Below are positions 33,549 through 45,499 of a DNA stretch of 64,000 bases, piece by piece. The stretch is from Paraspadella gotoi. Lineage: Eukaryota; Chaetognatha. The position numbers and the translations under genes were made by a program. The stretch lies in contig CM119269.1 in NCBI GenBank assembly GCA_051294375.1, positions 7,933,225-7,997,224 on the forward strand. Reading direction: 5' to 3'. The notes under the pieces are model-generated. The model searched no databases. It saw only the letters and a list, made by a program, of their open reading frames with translations, and was not told where the DNA came from. Position 1 is the first letter of the stretch; each line of letters starts with the position of its first letter.

Positions 33549-33740
33549 CGAGAGAGAGAGAGAGAATTTTTATAATGGATAAAAATGTGAATGTAGTTAA
33601 AAATGATTTTTAAATAAGGTAAGAAACTAAGAATCGATATTTTTGAATATTAAAATATTAAACATTAAATATTAAAAGGTCATTGAATCCTTCAAGCCAA
33701 ACCGAAGAGGACATTTTGGTTGTCCTGTTTCGATCAAGTG
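32764..33740. other. Non-coding region 5' of the mucin-like exons
   Basis: AT-rich DNA with a GA microsatellite at 33484-33566. Missing 5' exons of the mucin-like gene may lie here or further right, but I could not identify them. Confidence 0.4.
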
Positions 33741-33961
33741 ACGACTTNNNNNNNNNNNNNNNNNNNNNNNNNNNNNNNNNNNNNNNNNNNNNNNNNNNNN
33801 NNNNNNNNNNNNNNNNNNNNNNNNNNNNNNNNNNNNNNNNNNNNNNNNNNNNNNNNNNNNNNNNCAACTCTTCGCCCCCCACAAACAAGTGTCTTTGCTC
33901 GCCTCCAAAATTGTTTCGGCATTGTAAATTTGACGGATTGGGACAACACCCACGACGTTTA
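33672..33961 (+). CDS. Possible coding fragment across a gap
   Basis: Left of the gap a frame reads NPSSQTEEDILVVLFRSSDD; right of it another reads QLFAPHKQVSLLASKIVSAL and then stops at about 33926. Both look protein-like, but the gap length is nominal and no splice sites anchor them, so a single exon is only a possibility. Confidence 0.15.
33748..33864. other. Assembly gap (117 N)
   Basis: Unsequenced bases. Confidence 1.
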
Positions 33962-33979
33962 AGGGTTAATTTTAGGTAA

Positions 33980-34920
33980 GATTAAGATATAAAACCAAAT
34001 TACACACAAAAAGTAAATAGTGAAAGAAAAGAGAAAGAAGAAAGAAAAATAATAAAAGTAAAACAAAAAGAGAAAGAAAGAAAGAAAAATAATAAAAGTA
34101 AAACAGAGCGACGAAAGAAAGAGAAAGGAAATAAAGCAAAAAAAAAGATTACATTTTATTACATTTTTACTTCTGTTAAAATTCTTACAGGGTTGTTGGA
34201 GAAGCCATTTCTGTCGATTAAAAGCTCGTTACAAATATCAGGAAAATTAATTTTTAAAACAGTATTAAAATAATGGTTAATTCTTTGAAAACTCAATTTT
34301 TTTTTTGGTACGGTTTACACTTGTTCTGCTAGTAATTTTAGTCTTAAATAATATCATTCTTTCGGAAAATGTCAGAAAAACAAACCAAATATTGGTTTAA
34401 CAAATGAATATTTCTCCCTGGGGCAAAGGATTGAGTCGTCGATACTCGCCTCGCCGTAAGTCTCTCCCATAAAACTGAAGCGGTCGAGCGAGTTTCGCGC
34501 GACTCGCGACGCCGCGGGTGAGGTAAAGGTAAGGAAGGGAGAGGCCGGAGTCTACGGAGGTGAGTAAAGCAGAAGTGGGGCGGTCCGAAGGAAAACCGAG
34601 GCGAATCAAGGGTGAGGCGATAATTCGAGAAAAAAAGTAAGTCGCGGGTAAAGAAACGAGCATCGAGACGAAACCCAAACAGAAACGAATCGAAATAAAA
34701 AAAAAAACAAAAAAAAACTGAATATTACCGATCCAAACGAAGATAAAACAAAACTATAGCAAGAAACAAAGACCTTTTTTTTTAATTCTTCAAAACAATT
34801 AAAGGCAAAACACATTTAATTAAACACAAAGCCTTCGACCATCTATTTATTATTAACCCAATTCCCCAGACTTCCTCTCTCCAAATCCACGCCTTCCCCC
34901 CCCCACCCCCCTTCCGCGCC
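33980..34920. other. Upstream region of the 1251-residue protein gene
   Basis: AAAG-rich DNA at 34018-34145, then a moderately GC-rich segment (34430-34620) and a C-rich stretch ending at the ATG at 34921. Probably promoter and 5' UTR. A 93-codon minus-strand frame at 34397-34678 has no other support. Confidence 0.4.
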
Positions 34921-37900
34921 ATGAAGGGGGTTTCCGGCCAACGACGCATCGACGCCGTCCAACGCTTCTCTCAACAGACGGCAGCGTCAGAGGCGTTGCC
35001 GCCGCGACCACCCTCTATTTCTAGCGGACTCAGATCGACGTCTTACGGACAGGCGTCGCCTGGCGCGTTGTCGCCCGGCGCCGTATCGCCTGGGCCGATG
35101 TCACCGCATCAATCGATCAATCAATCCGTCGCCAATCATCGAACTGTGATGACGACGGTGAGAAGATTTTCAACGACGACGACTTCGTCGACGTCGTCTT
35201 CAGATCCCAGGAATTCCGACGCCGCGGATGCCATTTCGTCGTCTTCGTCTCAACCTGGCGGCGCCATATATTCAAGCGGCGGAACCTCGCACTCGGAAAG
35301 CGGCGCCGTCTCACATCCTATCGATTCCACCTTTCGTCCACTCGGCGCCGCCGATTTTAGAGTCAAACGAAGACCAAATTTGGCGCTGAATATTCCAGCT
35401 GCGGCTGCTGACGCGGCGCTGACGAGATCGAGGACGCCGGAAACGATTATGAGATCTCCGACGCCGGAAACGACGCCGCCGAGATCGAGGACGTCGAGAA
35501 CGACGCCGGGAGTCGCCTCGAGAACACCGAGGAGCCAATCGACGCCGAGAAAACCGACATCGACGCCACCAACGCCCCCTTTAGCGGCGGCACCGGCGCC
35601 AATGGAATTGTTGCAACGTCAACTTCCACGCGCGCGCGGCGTCTACGCGCCCATCACTTACGAGACGGGACGCGATCCTCTTCCCGGATGGAAATTGCAC
35701 TCGGCCCATTCTCCCGCCGCATCTCCCGGCATTCCTCCGCCTTCTTATTCCGAAGTTCGTCATTCTCGGCCCAAAACGCCGGAGATGGGAACGGTCATCC
35801 GGCGCCGCGACAAATCGAGTCACTCGTCGCCTAAACATGAAATCTCGGCGCCGATTCCAGCGGCGCCCAATCGTCCGGCGCCGATTTTTTCGCCCAGTAA
35901 AGAAGCGCCGATTTATTCGACCCCGCATAAACCTTTTCGTGAGCCGAGCACCGAGACGGACTCGAGTCGACAACCCTTCGGAACTCAAGCCAATCGCGGC
36001 TCCTACCGAGCGGCAACGAGCGTTTCCAAATCTGCCTTCAAGACGCCCGACGGTCGAATCGTCGAAGTCGTCTACGAGCCCTACGACCCTGATCAAGCTT
36101 CGTCCGACAGCGAGAGCGGCGCCAGCATGAGATCTTCGGCGTCGTCGCGGCGTCGATCGTACAACAACAACAACGACAACGAGAGTCGAAATTCGAGGAC
36201 AAAGATCGAAGACGATTACTCGAAGGTGGAGTTGGCAGCCGCTGCCGCTGTCGTCGACTCGGCTGCACTGGACGATCATCTTGGGATGGTTGAGCCGCCG
36301 GAGATCGAGTCTCCGCTCGAAAGCGGAAAGAAAGAGAAAAAGAAGGGATCCAAAGGATTCACAGCCAAACTGAAGCAAATGTTCACGGGGAAACATTTTG
36401 CCAAGACGCACAAGTTCGAACCGGAGAAATCCGAAGATCCCGAGATCGATCCCCGATTCTCCGACAAGTTGAGCCGCAAAAAGTATTCATCTTTGGGCCG
36501 ATGGAGTTCGGCGGATAAGATCGATCGCTCGAAGCGGATGGACGAGGATGTGGAGCCGAGCAAGACGCAGAAGCAGCGTCGCCGTTCCGAGACCGAAGCG
36601 TTGAGCGGTGCCGGCAAGCGAGCGGCGAAACACGCCAAAGATCCTCACAACGATTTTACTCTCGAAGACGAAACTCTGGAAAAGTTTGAAAAGATAAAGG
36701 ATAGCATCAAATTGATGAACGCCAAGTTGGGGGAGCAGTTAAATTCTGGAGATACGAGAGTTGTCAATGAAAAGTTGGATCAATTTCGTCTCGAAGCGGA
36801 GACCGTGGACGACGCCGGATCCTTTCTCTCTCTTCCCGAACAACGCGCGGCCATGAATCGATCTCGATCTTCGAGAGAATTGAGTTCCATCAAAAATGGC
36901 GGGATCGAGTCTGGTCCAGACCCATTTGGTCGGTCGGTCGCCGAAAAATCACGCGATTCGTCTAATCCGAGCGATTCGTCGTCTGGCGGACGGGAATCCG
37001 CGGATGGTCTTCACCGACAGGACTCGGGGTACGCCACGAGTAGAAAGTCTTCCATCCCGACTGAAGATTTAGTCAGCAGAGGAAACAACAACAACAACAA
37101 TAACAACAACCAGAACCTTAACAAGCCGATGATCAACGCGTTGGAAAAACCGCCGAGACTCTTTCCTGACTCGATCGGCCTTCGCTCCCCTACCGCATCC
37201 CCATCGGATCCGGTTCCGCTTCCGAGATTCAAGTCTCAGGAGCGGAAGAAGCGGATGATGAATTCGATGGAGAGTCTCGACGATCTGGACGACGACTTGG
37301 ACGCCGGCGACGATGTCGATGGCGGCGTCGTGGACGCCAACGCGACGCCGCTGGAAGACGTCGTCGTCTCAGCCAAAGATTTGTTGGAGGAGATGCGACT
37401 CAACCGACGACGTCGAGGAACGTTTCAACTTCGCGATTGGTTCGTCCTCGACGACGACAAACTCGAGATTCCATCCGGCGCCGACACGCCTACTGCCACG
37501 CCCACCGTCATTCACGGCGCCTACCTCGTCGCCGATAGGAGCCGAAAATACGCGCTGCTGGTTGAGCCGTCGTCTGACGGAGCGAAGCGCCGCGGCGGCG
37601 GCGGCGGCGGTGGCGGACTCTGCGCCGCCGATTTCTACGCCTTTGACGCCGCGGCGCCGGTTGAGGAACTCGACGAAGCGTTGGATCGGATGCGGCGCTT
37701 TTCTCTTCCGGTCGTCGGCAGCTTCGTGATTCCGGCGCCGACGATGACGGATCTCGACGCCGAGTTCAACGCGTTCGAGTACGACTATCCTGGACGACGC
37801 GTTCTGGTCGTCGACGCTTCGCCCGACAGGATCGGGACGCTGGGTGGACTCTTGGCGGAGATGGGGCGGCGGAGAGAGATGACGACGACGGCGACGGCGC

Positions 37901-38023
37901 GGTTCGACATCCTGCTGCAGCTGCTCAAACTGTACAGAGCAACGCGGCTATGGGCGAGCAAGGTGGGTCGACTTAAAAAAATTAATAAAAAATTAATAAA
38001 AAATAAATAAATGAATGAATGAA

Positions 38024-38118
<95 letters not shown>

Positions 38119-38161
38119 ATTAATTAAAAAAATTACTAAAAAATTACTAAAAAATTACTAA

Positions 38162-38256
<95 letters not shown>

Positions 38257-39022
38257 ATTAAATATAAAATAAATCAATCAATCAATCTATCTCCGATCCC
38301 CTCTTCAGGAGCAGCAATCTTCCTCCTCCTCCTCCTCCTTCCTCGACACTCGTTCCTTCCTCCAATCTCTCGACCGCCTCCTCGTCCTCTTCCCTCCTTC
38401 CGCCGACTCCTTCGGCCCCAAGTTGTTCGTGGATCCGGCGACCGTCTTCCCGCTCTCGCCGCTGCCGGACGTCGGCGGTGTAGAGTCCCAGTGCGTCATC
38501 GAGATGGCGCAGAGGGTCGTGCTGGGGTCGTCGTCGGTGTCGTCGTCTTCATCGGCGGCTGACGGGCTGGAGCGCCGCTTTCTCGAGGAACTCCAGCGCA
38601 TGCGTCGGGAGCGCGACTTTTACTCCAGAACGGCGGCGCTGTTGAGGGCGGCGATTCACGGTCCGTCGACGAGCAAAGCTGCTTCGGTGATGTCCGCGTC
38701 GGAAGCGTCAGCGGCGCGGCTCGGCGGCGTCGGCGGCGGCGTCGGAACCCGCGGGCTGACGGAGCTTTTCGATCTTGAAGAGTCGAAGGCTTTGGCGTCG
38801 ATGGTCAACGTCGTCATGAAGAAGTCGAAGTCTTCGTCCAGATCCTCCAGTGGAGATCCTCGGACTAAACGGAACAACCCCTCGTCGGCCAGAGACTCGG
38901 AGGAGACGTTCGAGTTGGAGAGGCTCGTCGAGAAGGCCGAGTTCCTTCTCGGGTGGAGGCGGAGGCTCGTGAGGGGAGACGTCAAGCTGTTGCTCAGTTA
39001 TAGGAAACTCCTTGGGTTGTGA
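34921..39022 (+). CDS. Large low-complexity protein, 1251 residues, two exons, unrecognised
   Basis: Exons 34921-37962 and 38309-39022 join in phase 0 (AAG|GTGGGT to CTTCAG|GAG). Residues 1-300 are Ser/Pro/Thr-rich with many S/T-P sites (SRTPE, SPTPE, STPPTPP) and a PPPSY (PPxY-type) WW-binding motif at 272-276. Then come a poly-Asn tract, a Lys-rich stretch (SGKKEKKKGSKGFTAKLKQM), a short coiled coil (LEKFEKIKDSIKLMNAKLGE), an acidic DDLDDDLDAGDD run and a poly-Gly tract. The last ~350 residues look folded and helical (FLQSLDRLLVLFPP; FLEELQRMRRERDFYSRTAA). The character suggests a phosphorylated cytoskeletal or junctional scaffold, but I recognise no family and assign no function. The start is the first ATG of the long frame and lies after a C-rich leader. 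Confidence 0.75.
37978..38264. repeat. (AAAT)n microsatellite filling an intron
   Basis: Almost uninterrupted AAAT units, with one TTAATTAAAAAAATTAC-type interruption near 38120, occupy most of the 346-bp intron 37963-38308. Confidence 0.95.
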
Positions 39023-39062
39023 AAAGAGCCGATTTTTTTTCTTTCTCTTTAAATCTGTTTTC

Positions 39063-39079
39063 TTTGTCTAAATGTTTTT

Positions 39080-39154
<75 letters not shown>

Positions 39155-39206
39155 CTCTCTCTCTCTCTCTCTCCATCTTTCTTTCTTTCTTTCTTTCTTT
39201 TTTTGG
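39063..39206. repeat. (CTTT)n microsatellite with a CT section
   Basis: TTTC units from about 39079, a CT run at about 39153-39172, then TTTC again. It lies just after the stop of the preceding gene and could be in its 3' UTR. Confidence 0.95.
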
Positions 39207-39375
39207 TTTATAATTATTTTATTTAAATACTGCTCAAAAATTAAATATATAGTTTGTACATATTTTTATCACATAATGAGGGGACTTGGAAATATTTTTT
39301 TAAGATCAATCCGTACTCTGAATTTTTGTATAAAATATTGCTGCTGTTCACTTTGTGTGTGGGTTTGTTTCCATG

Positions 39376-39463
<88 letters not shown>

Positions 39464-39466
39464 TAT
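39376..39466. repeat. (CTTT)n microsatellite
   Basis: About 22 uninterrupted units. The flanks of this and the preceding array resemble each other (ACATATTTTTATCACA, then CAATCCGTA), so a ~300-bp unit containing the array appears duplicated (39240-39320 and 39505-39580). Confidence 0.9.
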
Positions 39467-39584
39467 TTATTTTTTGCTTATAGTTATTTTGCTCATATTG
39501 CACAAAAATTACATGTACATATTTTTATCACACAGTGAGTCGACTTGTCAATATTTTATGAAAAGACCAATCCGTATTCTCTAA

Positions 39585-41749
39585 GTTCACTTATTTTTGC
39601 TACTTTTTACTTGGGTAAACAGTAAAAAAAACTCACCTTGACTCTCGAGACTTCTGAAAAGCAGCAAGCAGTAAATGCAAATCGTTACAATGTTAGAGTA
39701 ATACATTTTGGTTTGGAGAACAACGAACGCAGGTAAGCAATGAGTTGCGTCTATTACGTTGCATGAGACGTCGACAATTCGTTTGCGTGTCGCTGGTTGC
39801 CTGCGACATCAAAGATTAAAGGAAATTACGAGAACCAAGAAAATGTTGGATCAGAAGAGAGTAATGGAGTAAAATTTGGAGTTAGATAGTAATAGGGAAA
39901 AAGAGGAACTTTTAAACGTTTAAATTAACTATTGAGTCATTATAAGTATAGCTCTCTAACTCTCTCTCTAGCTACCTGGCTCCCTCCTTCCCTTCAGTTC
40001 TCGTATCTTAAAAAAAACTTTGCTTTTTGATATTCCAAAAAAGAAAAAGAAAGTAAACTTCACGTTAGATTTAAATGAGCCGATTGACATAAGGTAACGC
40101 GACGACGTAAACGGAAGTTCCTTGTTTTGAAAAGAGAGAAGTTAAGAGAAAAAAAAATCACAATTACGAAATGAAAAATTAATCTAAACTGAAAATTAAG
40201 TTTGTCAATTGTATGGCTTTCCAGGGCCTTATTTAGAGATATAGAATCGAAAACCTGGCGATTGAAAAGCATTCAAAAATTTATTTATCTCAATGACGTC
40301 GGAATGAACAACAGTAGGAGAAGATAAGAGCAAGGCGCCGTCATGCTTATTGAGGGTTATGTGTAGAAGGGAGGGTAGAGAGTAGAGAATTGATGAAACA
40401 GTGAAGAGGTCGCTGGACAATTGACCTTGGCCTGGACACATGGGACAGTGGGACATAATTATTTAGTCACTCGCGCCAGATACTATCTTGCTCTCTTTCT
40501 CACTTTTTTTTCTCAATCTTACTCTCTTATCTACGTTCACTTTTGATCTGCGACTCCATCGATTAAATAATAAAACAACTAAATATGCCACTTTGTTTCG
40601 TGTTATATAACATTTAGAGTTTATTAACAATGATTAACATCTACATGCTCTTAGCCCAAAAACAAAACATAATAGGTGCAGATAATTTAGTTTTTTTTTG
40701 TACAAAATTCATAACATACTACATATGTATATTTATAATTAGCCAGATGCTATATTACCAAACCGCGTGGGCCTTGTGCGGCTATCTGCCCTTTTTTATG
40801 TTCAATAAAATTTGACCTTCAAGGCATTTTATCGCTATTATGTGTCAGGAACAACAGGCTCCTCAAATGCTATCATCGAACACTTATCTACAAGCCACGG
40901 GCAAAAACAATTGCGCATAAAAAAAAATTCATGAAAATTTATGAAAAGAAAAGAAAAACAAAAGAAAAAAAAAGAAAAGGAGAAAGTAAGTTAACCTAGT
41001 AAGGATTATTTAAAAATTAGAGTTCATTGCCCCATGCCTATTGTATCAAAAAGTGACGAGTTGACTGTTGTGAAAACGAAATTTATTTCGGAGAAATAAA
41101 AATAAATAGAAAAAAATACGATCTTAAAAATCTAAAAAAATAAATAATACTAATTTAAGTATTGAATGACTACTATTTGAATTTAAATATTTACATTTGA
41201 GATTTTTAATTATAAATTTAAATATAAATATCTTTAAATTCCTTTCAATATTTTTAAACGATAAATCTTGCAATTTAACAAATCCGCTTCGTCTCAGTTG
41301 CCTCCTTTCAGTTTCACGTCTTAAAGTGAGAGATCGTTTTAAGGTCTTGACATTCATAGCGAAGAAATCCGCTCGCATTCACACTCTCCTTTCTCATTCT
41401 AAATTCACGTTCACTCATAAAACCGAATTCTCGCAAAATCGTCGTCGTCGTTAGTCTTAGCTTGAGACTGTTGCTGCTGCTTCTGCTGCTGCTGCTGCTG
41501 TTGTTGCTGTTATTGTTATTGGCTGAGGGTGGTGGTCAGTTATGATGGCTACTGTTGACTCGAGATTATATAAAATATACTTTGAATAGACTATATAATT
41601 GGTTCAACCAATATAAAAATTATCCATTCATTTAATAAATGAACTATCTTGTTCAGTTATTTTTTCTTTTGTTTGTCAGGGATAGAATATTAAGTTCAAT
41701 CCTAAAATGATAGAACAATAATTAAAAATGATGAAAAAATATTAATAGA
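39585..41749. other. AT-rich stretch without supported genes
   Basis: Contains a (CTG)n-like tract at about 41470-41512 and a MITE family A end at 41600-41658. Short frames are not convincing. Confidence 0.5.
41600..41658 (+). mobile_element. MITE family A, terminal fragment
   Basis: ATTGGTTCAACCAATATAAA followed by AATTATCCATTCATTTAATA and ACTATCTTG, as at the left end of 1648-2047. Confidence 0.7.
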
Positions 41750-42009
41750 NNNNNNNNNNNNNNNNNNNNNNNNNNNNNNNNNNNNNNNNNNNNNNNNNNN
41801 NNNNNNNNNNNNNNNNNNNNNNNNNNNNNNNNNNNNNNNNNNNNNNNNNNNNNNNNNNNNNNNNNNNNNNNNNNNNNNNNNNNNNNNNNNNNNNNNNNNN
41901 NNNNNNNNNNNNNNNNNNNNNNNNNNNNNNNNNNNNNNNNNNNNNNNNNNNNNNNNNNNNNNNNNNNNNNNNNNNNNNNNNNNNNNNNNNNNNNNNNNNN
42001 NNNNNNNNN
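41750..42009. other. Assembly gap (260 N)
   Basis: Unsequenced. The right edge begins two 18-bp tandem units (CCGCGAGTGACCGTACGG, 42011-42046), so the gap probably hides more of this array. Confidence 1.
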
Positions 42010-42113
42010 GGCCGCGAGTGACCGTACGGCCGCGAGTGACCGTACGGCCATCGCGATATCACGCGGTCGACGAAGAGCGTGGCCTACGACGGTCAATCTT
42101 TTTGTGAGGAATG

Positions 42114-42116
<3 letters not shown>

Positions 42117-42207
<91 letters not shown>

Positions 42208-42208
42208 A
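42117..42208. repeat. (GA)n microsatellite
   Basis: About 40 GA units with few interruptions. Confidence 0.95.
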
Positions 42209-43366
42209 AAGAGAGCGCATGTCAAGTCTTCGTCGTCGTCGTCTTTTTGTTTTTCTTAGCAATGACGCTACCTGACCTCACTCAAGTATATTCTGTGCTT
42301 AACCTCACCTTAAGGTTTTGCCCTTTGCAAAAAGTAGTAAAAGCTCACGGACACGGTAAGGTCAATTCTCGTGAATCGTTTTTTTTTTTTAAATTTGCGG
42401 TTTTACCTGAAATTATTTCTTTATTGAATTAAGGTTCTCAGTTCATAAAACTACTTTATTTTCCAATTTAATTTCGATGGATTCTATTGTAAAAAAAAAA
42501 GANNNNNNNNNNNNNNNNNNNNNNNNNNNNNNNNNNNNNNNNNNNNNNNNNNNNNNNNNNNNNNNNNNNNNNNNNNNNNNNNNNNNNNNNNNNNNNNNNN
42601 NNNNNNNNNNNNNNNNNNNNNNNNNNNNNNNNNNNNNNNNNNNNNNNGGGGGGGGGCAGCCACGGTTCAAGAATTCTGATCGGGAAAGTTTATCATTTGG
42701 AAGGACGATCGCTAAAAGAACGTGACAAAATGCTAATGAAAAATAATTTAATTGTTTTTCTCACTCTCCTTTACAGAGGGTATCGTTTTATGATGTGATT
42801 CGGGGGTGAGTTTGCGCTGAGAAAGGAAAAAAAAAGGCAAAATAAATTGTCGTGATTCCTTCCATAAACAAACAATAAATAATGAACCGAAAAAGCAAAA
42901 AAAAAAAAAAATCTTTATTTTGTTTAAAGCAAGCTGCTTGCATGTCGCACATATTTTCGTTTCAGTGTCTATGGGGTTGTAGAGTAAAAAAAAAAATATT
43001 TAGCCCACAAAATAAAATATACATATATCTATAAGTAGTTAAATATTTGAGTTTTAACAATTTTTTTTCTTTCTCTTTTCATAAACCTTACTAAACAAAA
43101 TCCCCTCAATTGTACCATTAAATTAATCTACTTTTCGCGGGGACCTGAACTCAACACAAGAGTTTGACAGAAAAAAGAGGATCTAAGGATCTAAGGATCT
43201 AAGGAGGTCTTGGGTTTTATTGAGAAACCGGATGTGAATTCGATGAACTTTGTAAAGATGACATCCGGGTGGGGGAGAGGTGGACTTAACGTCTTATTAG
43301 ACTGAGAGAGAGAGAGAGAGCGAGAGAGAGAGAGCGAGATGAGTAATTGCTTGTAGAAAAAAAAAA
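42209..43366. other. Non-coding region with two gaps at its sides
   Basis: Includes the 145-N gap 42503-42647, an AT-rich stretch, three GGATCTAAGGATCTAA-type units near 43180-43202 and a GA tract at 43304-43339. No gene is supported. Confidence 0.5.
42503..42647. other. Assembly gap (145 N)
   Basis: Unsequenced, bordered by homopolymers (A run on the left, G run on the right). Confidence 1.
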
Positions 43367-43593
43367 NNNNNNNNNNNNNNNNNNNNNNNNNNNNNNNNNN
43401 NNNNNNNNNNNNNNNNNNNNNNNNNNNNNNNNNNNNNNNNNNNNNNNNNNNNNNNNNNNNNNNNNNNNNNNNNNNNNNNNNNNNNNNNNNNNNNNNNNNN
43501 NNNNNNNNNNNNNNNNNNNNNNNNNNNNNNNNNNNNNNNNNNNNNNNNNNNNNNNNNNNNNNNNNNNNNNNNNNNNNNNNNNNNNNNNNNNNN
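43367..43593. other. Assembly gap (227 N)
   Basis: Unsequenced, preceded by an A run. Confidence 1.
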
Positions 43594-44582
43594 TTAGGTG
43601 GAGAAAGTAAGAGACAAACGGACGTTTTTTGGGAGAAAAGTGAGACTGACCCAGAGACGAAAAGGAGACGCGGCCGGCCTGTGACGTCGTCGTCGTTTGA
43701 CTCATCGTGTCTCGAAGATGATATTTTTTTTCCATCTTTTTTTCATTTTTCCCGCTTATTACTTCAAGTGATTGATTGGAATCTCCTTCCAAGCACAATC
43801 GCTTTTCTTCTTTGGATCAAAAGTTGGTTTTCAATTAATTGATCGACTCAATAAATTAATGTTTACGACTGTTTGACAATCCTCAGTTGAAATAATAGAT
43901 TACGCATATTTTAGGACGAACTTAAAACCAGTGACCACAACAATTAAAACAACAACGACAACATTCCTTTCCCGGTCTTTGAATATCACCAAAAAAAATA
44001 CGCTAATCTTTTGTACAAAATGACTGCGACGAAGATGACTCCTCGACGACGACGACGACGACGACCAAATTGGAGAAAGCAACAAGAAAATGTCCTTCTT
44101 TTTTTGAAATAATAAAAAAAGACAACCAACGAGAACAACAACCCCCGATGACACCTTCACCTCCTCGCTCAGCTTTTTCAGCACGTTTGTAACCTCGACG
44201 AAGGTAGACTTCGTTACGTAAATCGTATTCGCCGAACTCGACTCTCGACTCCCGTTTGCCGCCAAACAAAAAAGCAGCCTCCACTCTTTTTGAGGATTTT
44301 CTGCCAGAAAAAAAGGACCAAGGGTTAGATGGAGGACCAACCATTGTTGTCGCCGCAGGAACGCGGGAAAGTCCGAGCAGCTGCCGCGGCGAGGGCGGCG
44401 GTGCGCTGCGGCGTCACCCCTGGGGCGAGGGAAAGACGCGGAATGCGGCTGCGGCGGTGGCTGCGCTGGCTGCGGCAGCGCGGGAAAGGAAGGGAGGCAT
44501 TTCGGACGCGGGAAAGCGGGAAGGAGAGGAGGTTGGGGGGAGGGAATGTGCAATGAGAAAGAGGGGAAATCGGAGATTGTTG

Positions 44583-44666
<84 letters not shown>

Positions 44667-45450
44667 TCCCTACTATCTCTCTTTTTACAGGGTCAAACTG
44701 ACCAAACTTGGCAATGACCACTTTTTAGCTACAGTGTATGTTAAAAGAAAAGAAATAAAAGAATCTCCATAGTCCAAATTGATATGGAAAAAATAAAAGA
44801 TTCTTCTGACTTGATTGCCGATTTTTGAAAAAAGAAAAATGATATTTTTTAAAACAAAGCAAGTCAAGGAAAAAATTTAGATTTATAAAAATAAAATAAA
44901 GAAACAAGAAGGATAAAAAAAAATAAATAAATGATGATAATAAAGAAAATTTTGTAAAAGTAAAACCAAAGGTGATGAGAACATGAGATGATTTACCCTG
45001 AGAACGGAAGCTGTAACCGTGTAAAAAAAAACATGATGGGAAATGTAAGAGCGTTTGTGAATCGCGACCATGCTCTTTTGATTCTTCTTATAAAATCATC
45101 CATCTTGATAAAATTTTATGGTTGTTTTAAAACTACAAAAAAAGCATAACTGGCTTTTTCGCATTTTTCTTTTGAAAAATGTAAAAAAAAAAATTATTAC
45201 GAGAGAGTAGAGAGAGAGTGAAGTTATTCATTCTATTCTGCTATTAGACTAACGCACATTCCGCTAAACGGAATTAAATGACAATGTCCAGCAGAAAAAA
45301 AAAATTCCTAGATAAAGAAATGGCAGGATGTTATCATGGGAATGGCTGTAAAATGGAATCCTAACCCGGCGCCCGTTGAAACCGTTGGAATGGTGAGAGG
45401 GGTGAGTTAAGCATCGCCTCGATGTGCGGCGGAAAGGGGAAAGTGAGAGG
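43594..45450. other. Mixed AT-rich and GC-rich stretch, no clear gene
   Basis: A GC-rich island at 44330-44560 is open in several frames but reads as Arg/Ala-rich low complexity, followed by a (CT)n tract at 44587-44662. The rest is AT-rich. I cannot support a coding region. Confidence 0.4.
44587..44662. repeat. (CT)n microsatellite
   Basis: About 38 CT units. Confidence 0.95.
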
Positions 45451-45454
45451 TGCG

Positions 45455-45499
45455 ATGGACGCGGGCGCTTTCGTCGGTGCAGGCGATGATGCGAGAAAG
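45455..45499 (+). CDS. Possible first coding exon, product unknown
   Basis: ATG followed by 14 codons (MDAGAFVGAGDDARK) and a strong donor AAG|GTGAGT in a GC-rich island. No partner exon is identified. The opposite strand is also open, so direction is uncertain. Confidence 0.2.

Noticed and set aside
35581-36411. 276-codon minus-strand frame inside the 1251-residue gene
   Set aside because: Arg-rich antisense shadow of a Ser/Pro-rich exon with no splice or start context.
44256-44717. 153-codon Arg/Ala-rich plus-strand frame
   Set aside because: GC-rich island open in several frames and running into a CT repeat; no splice context or domain.
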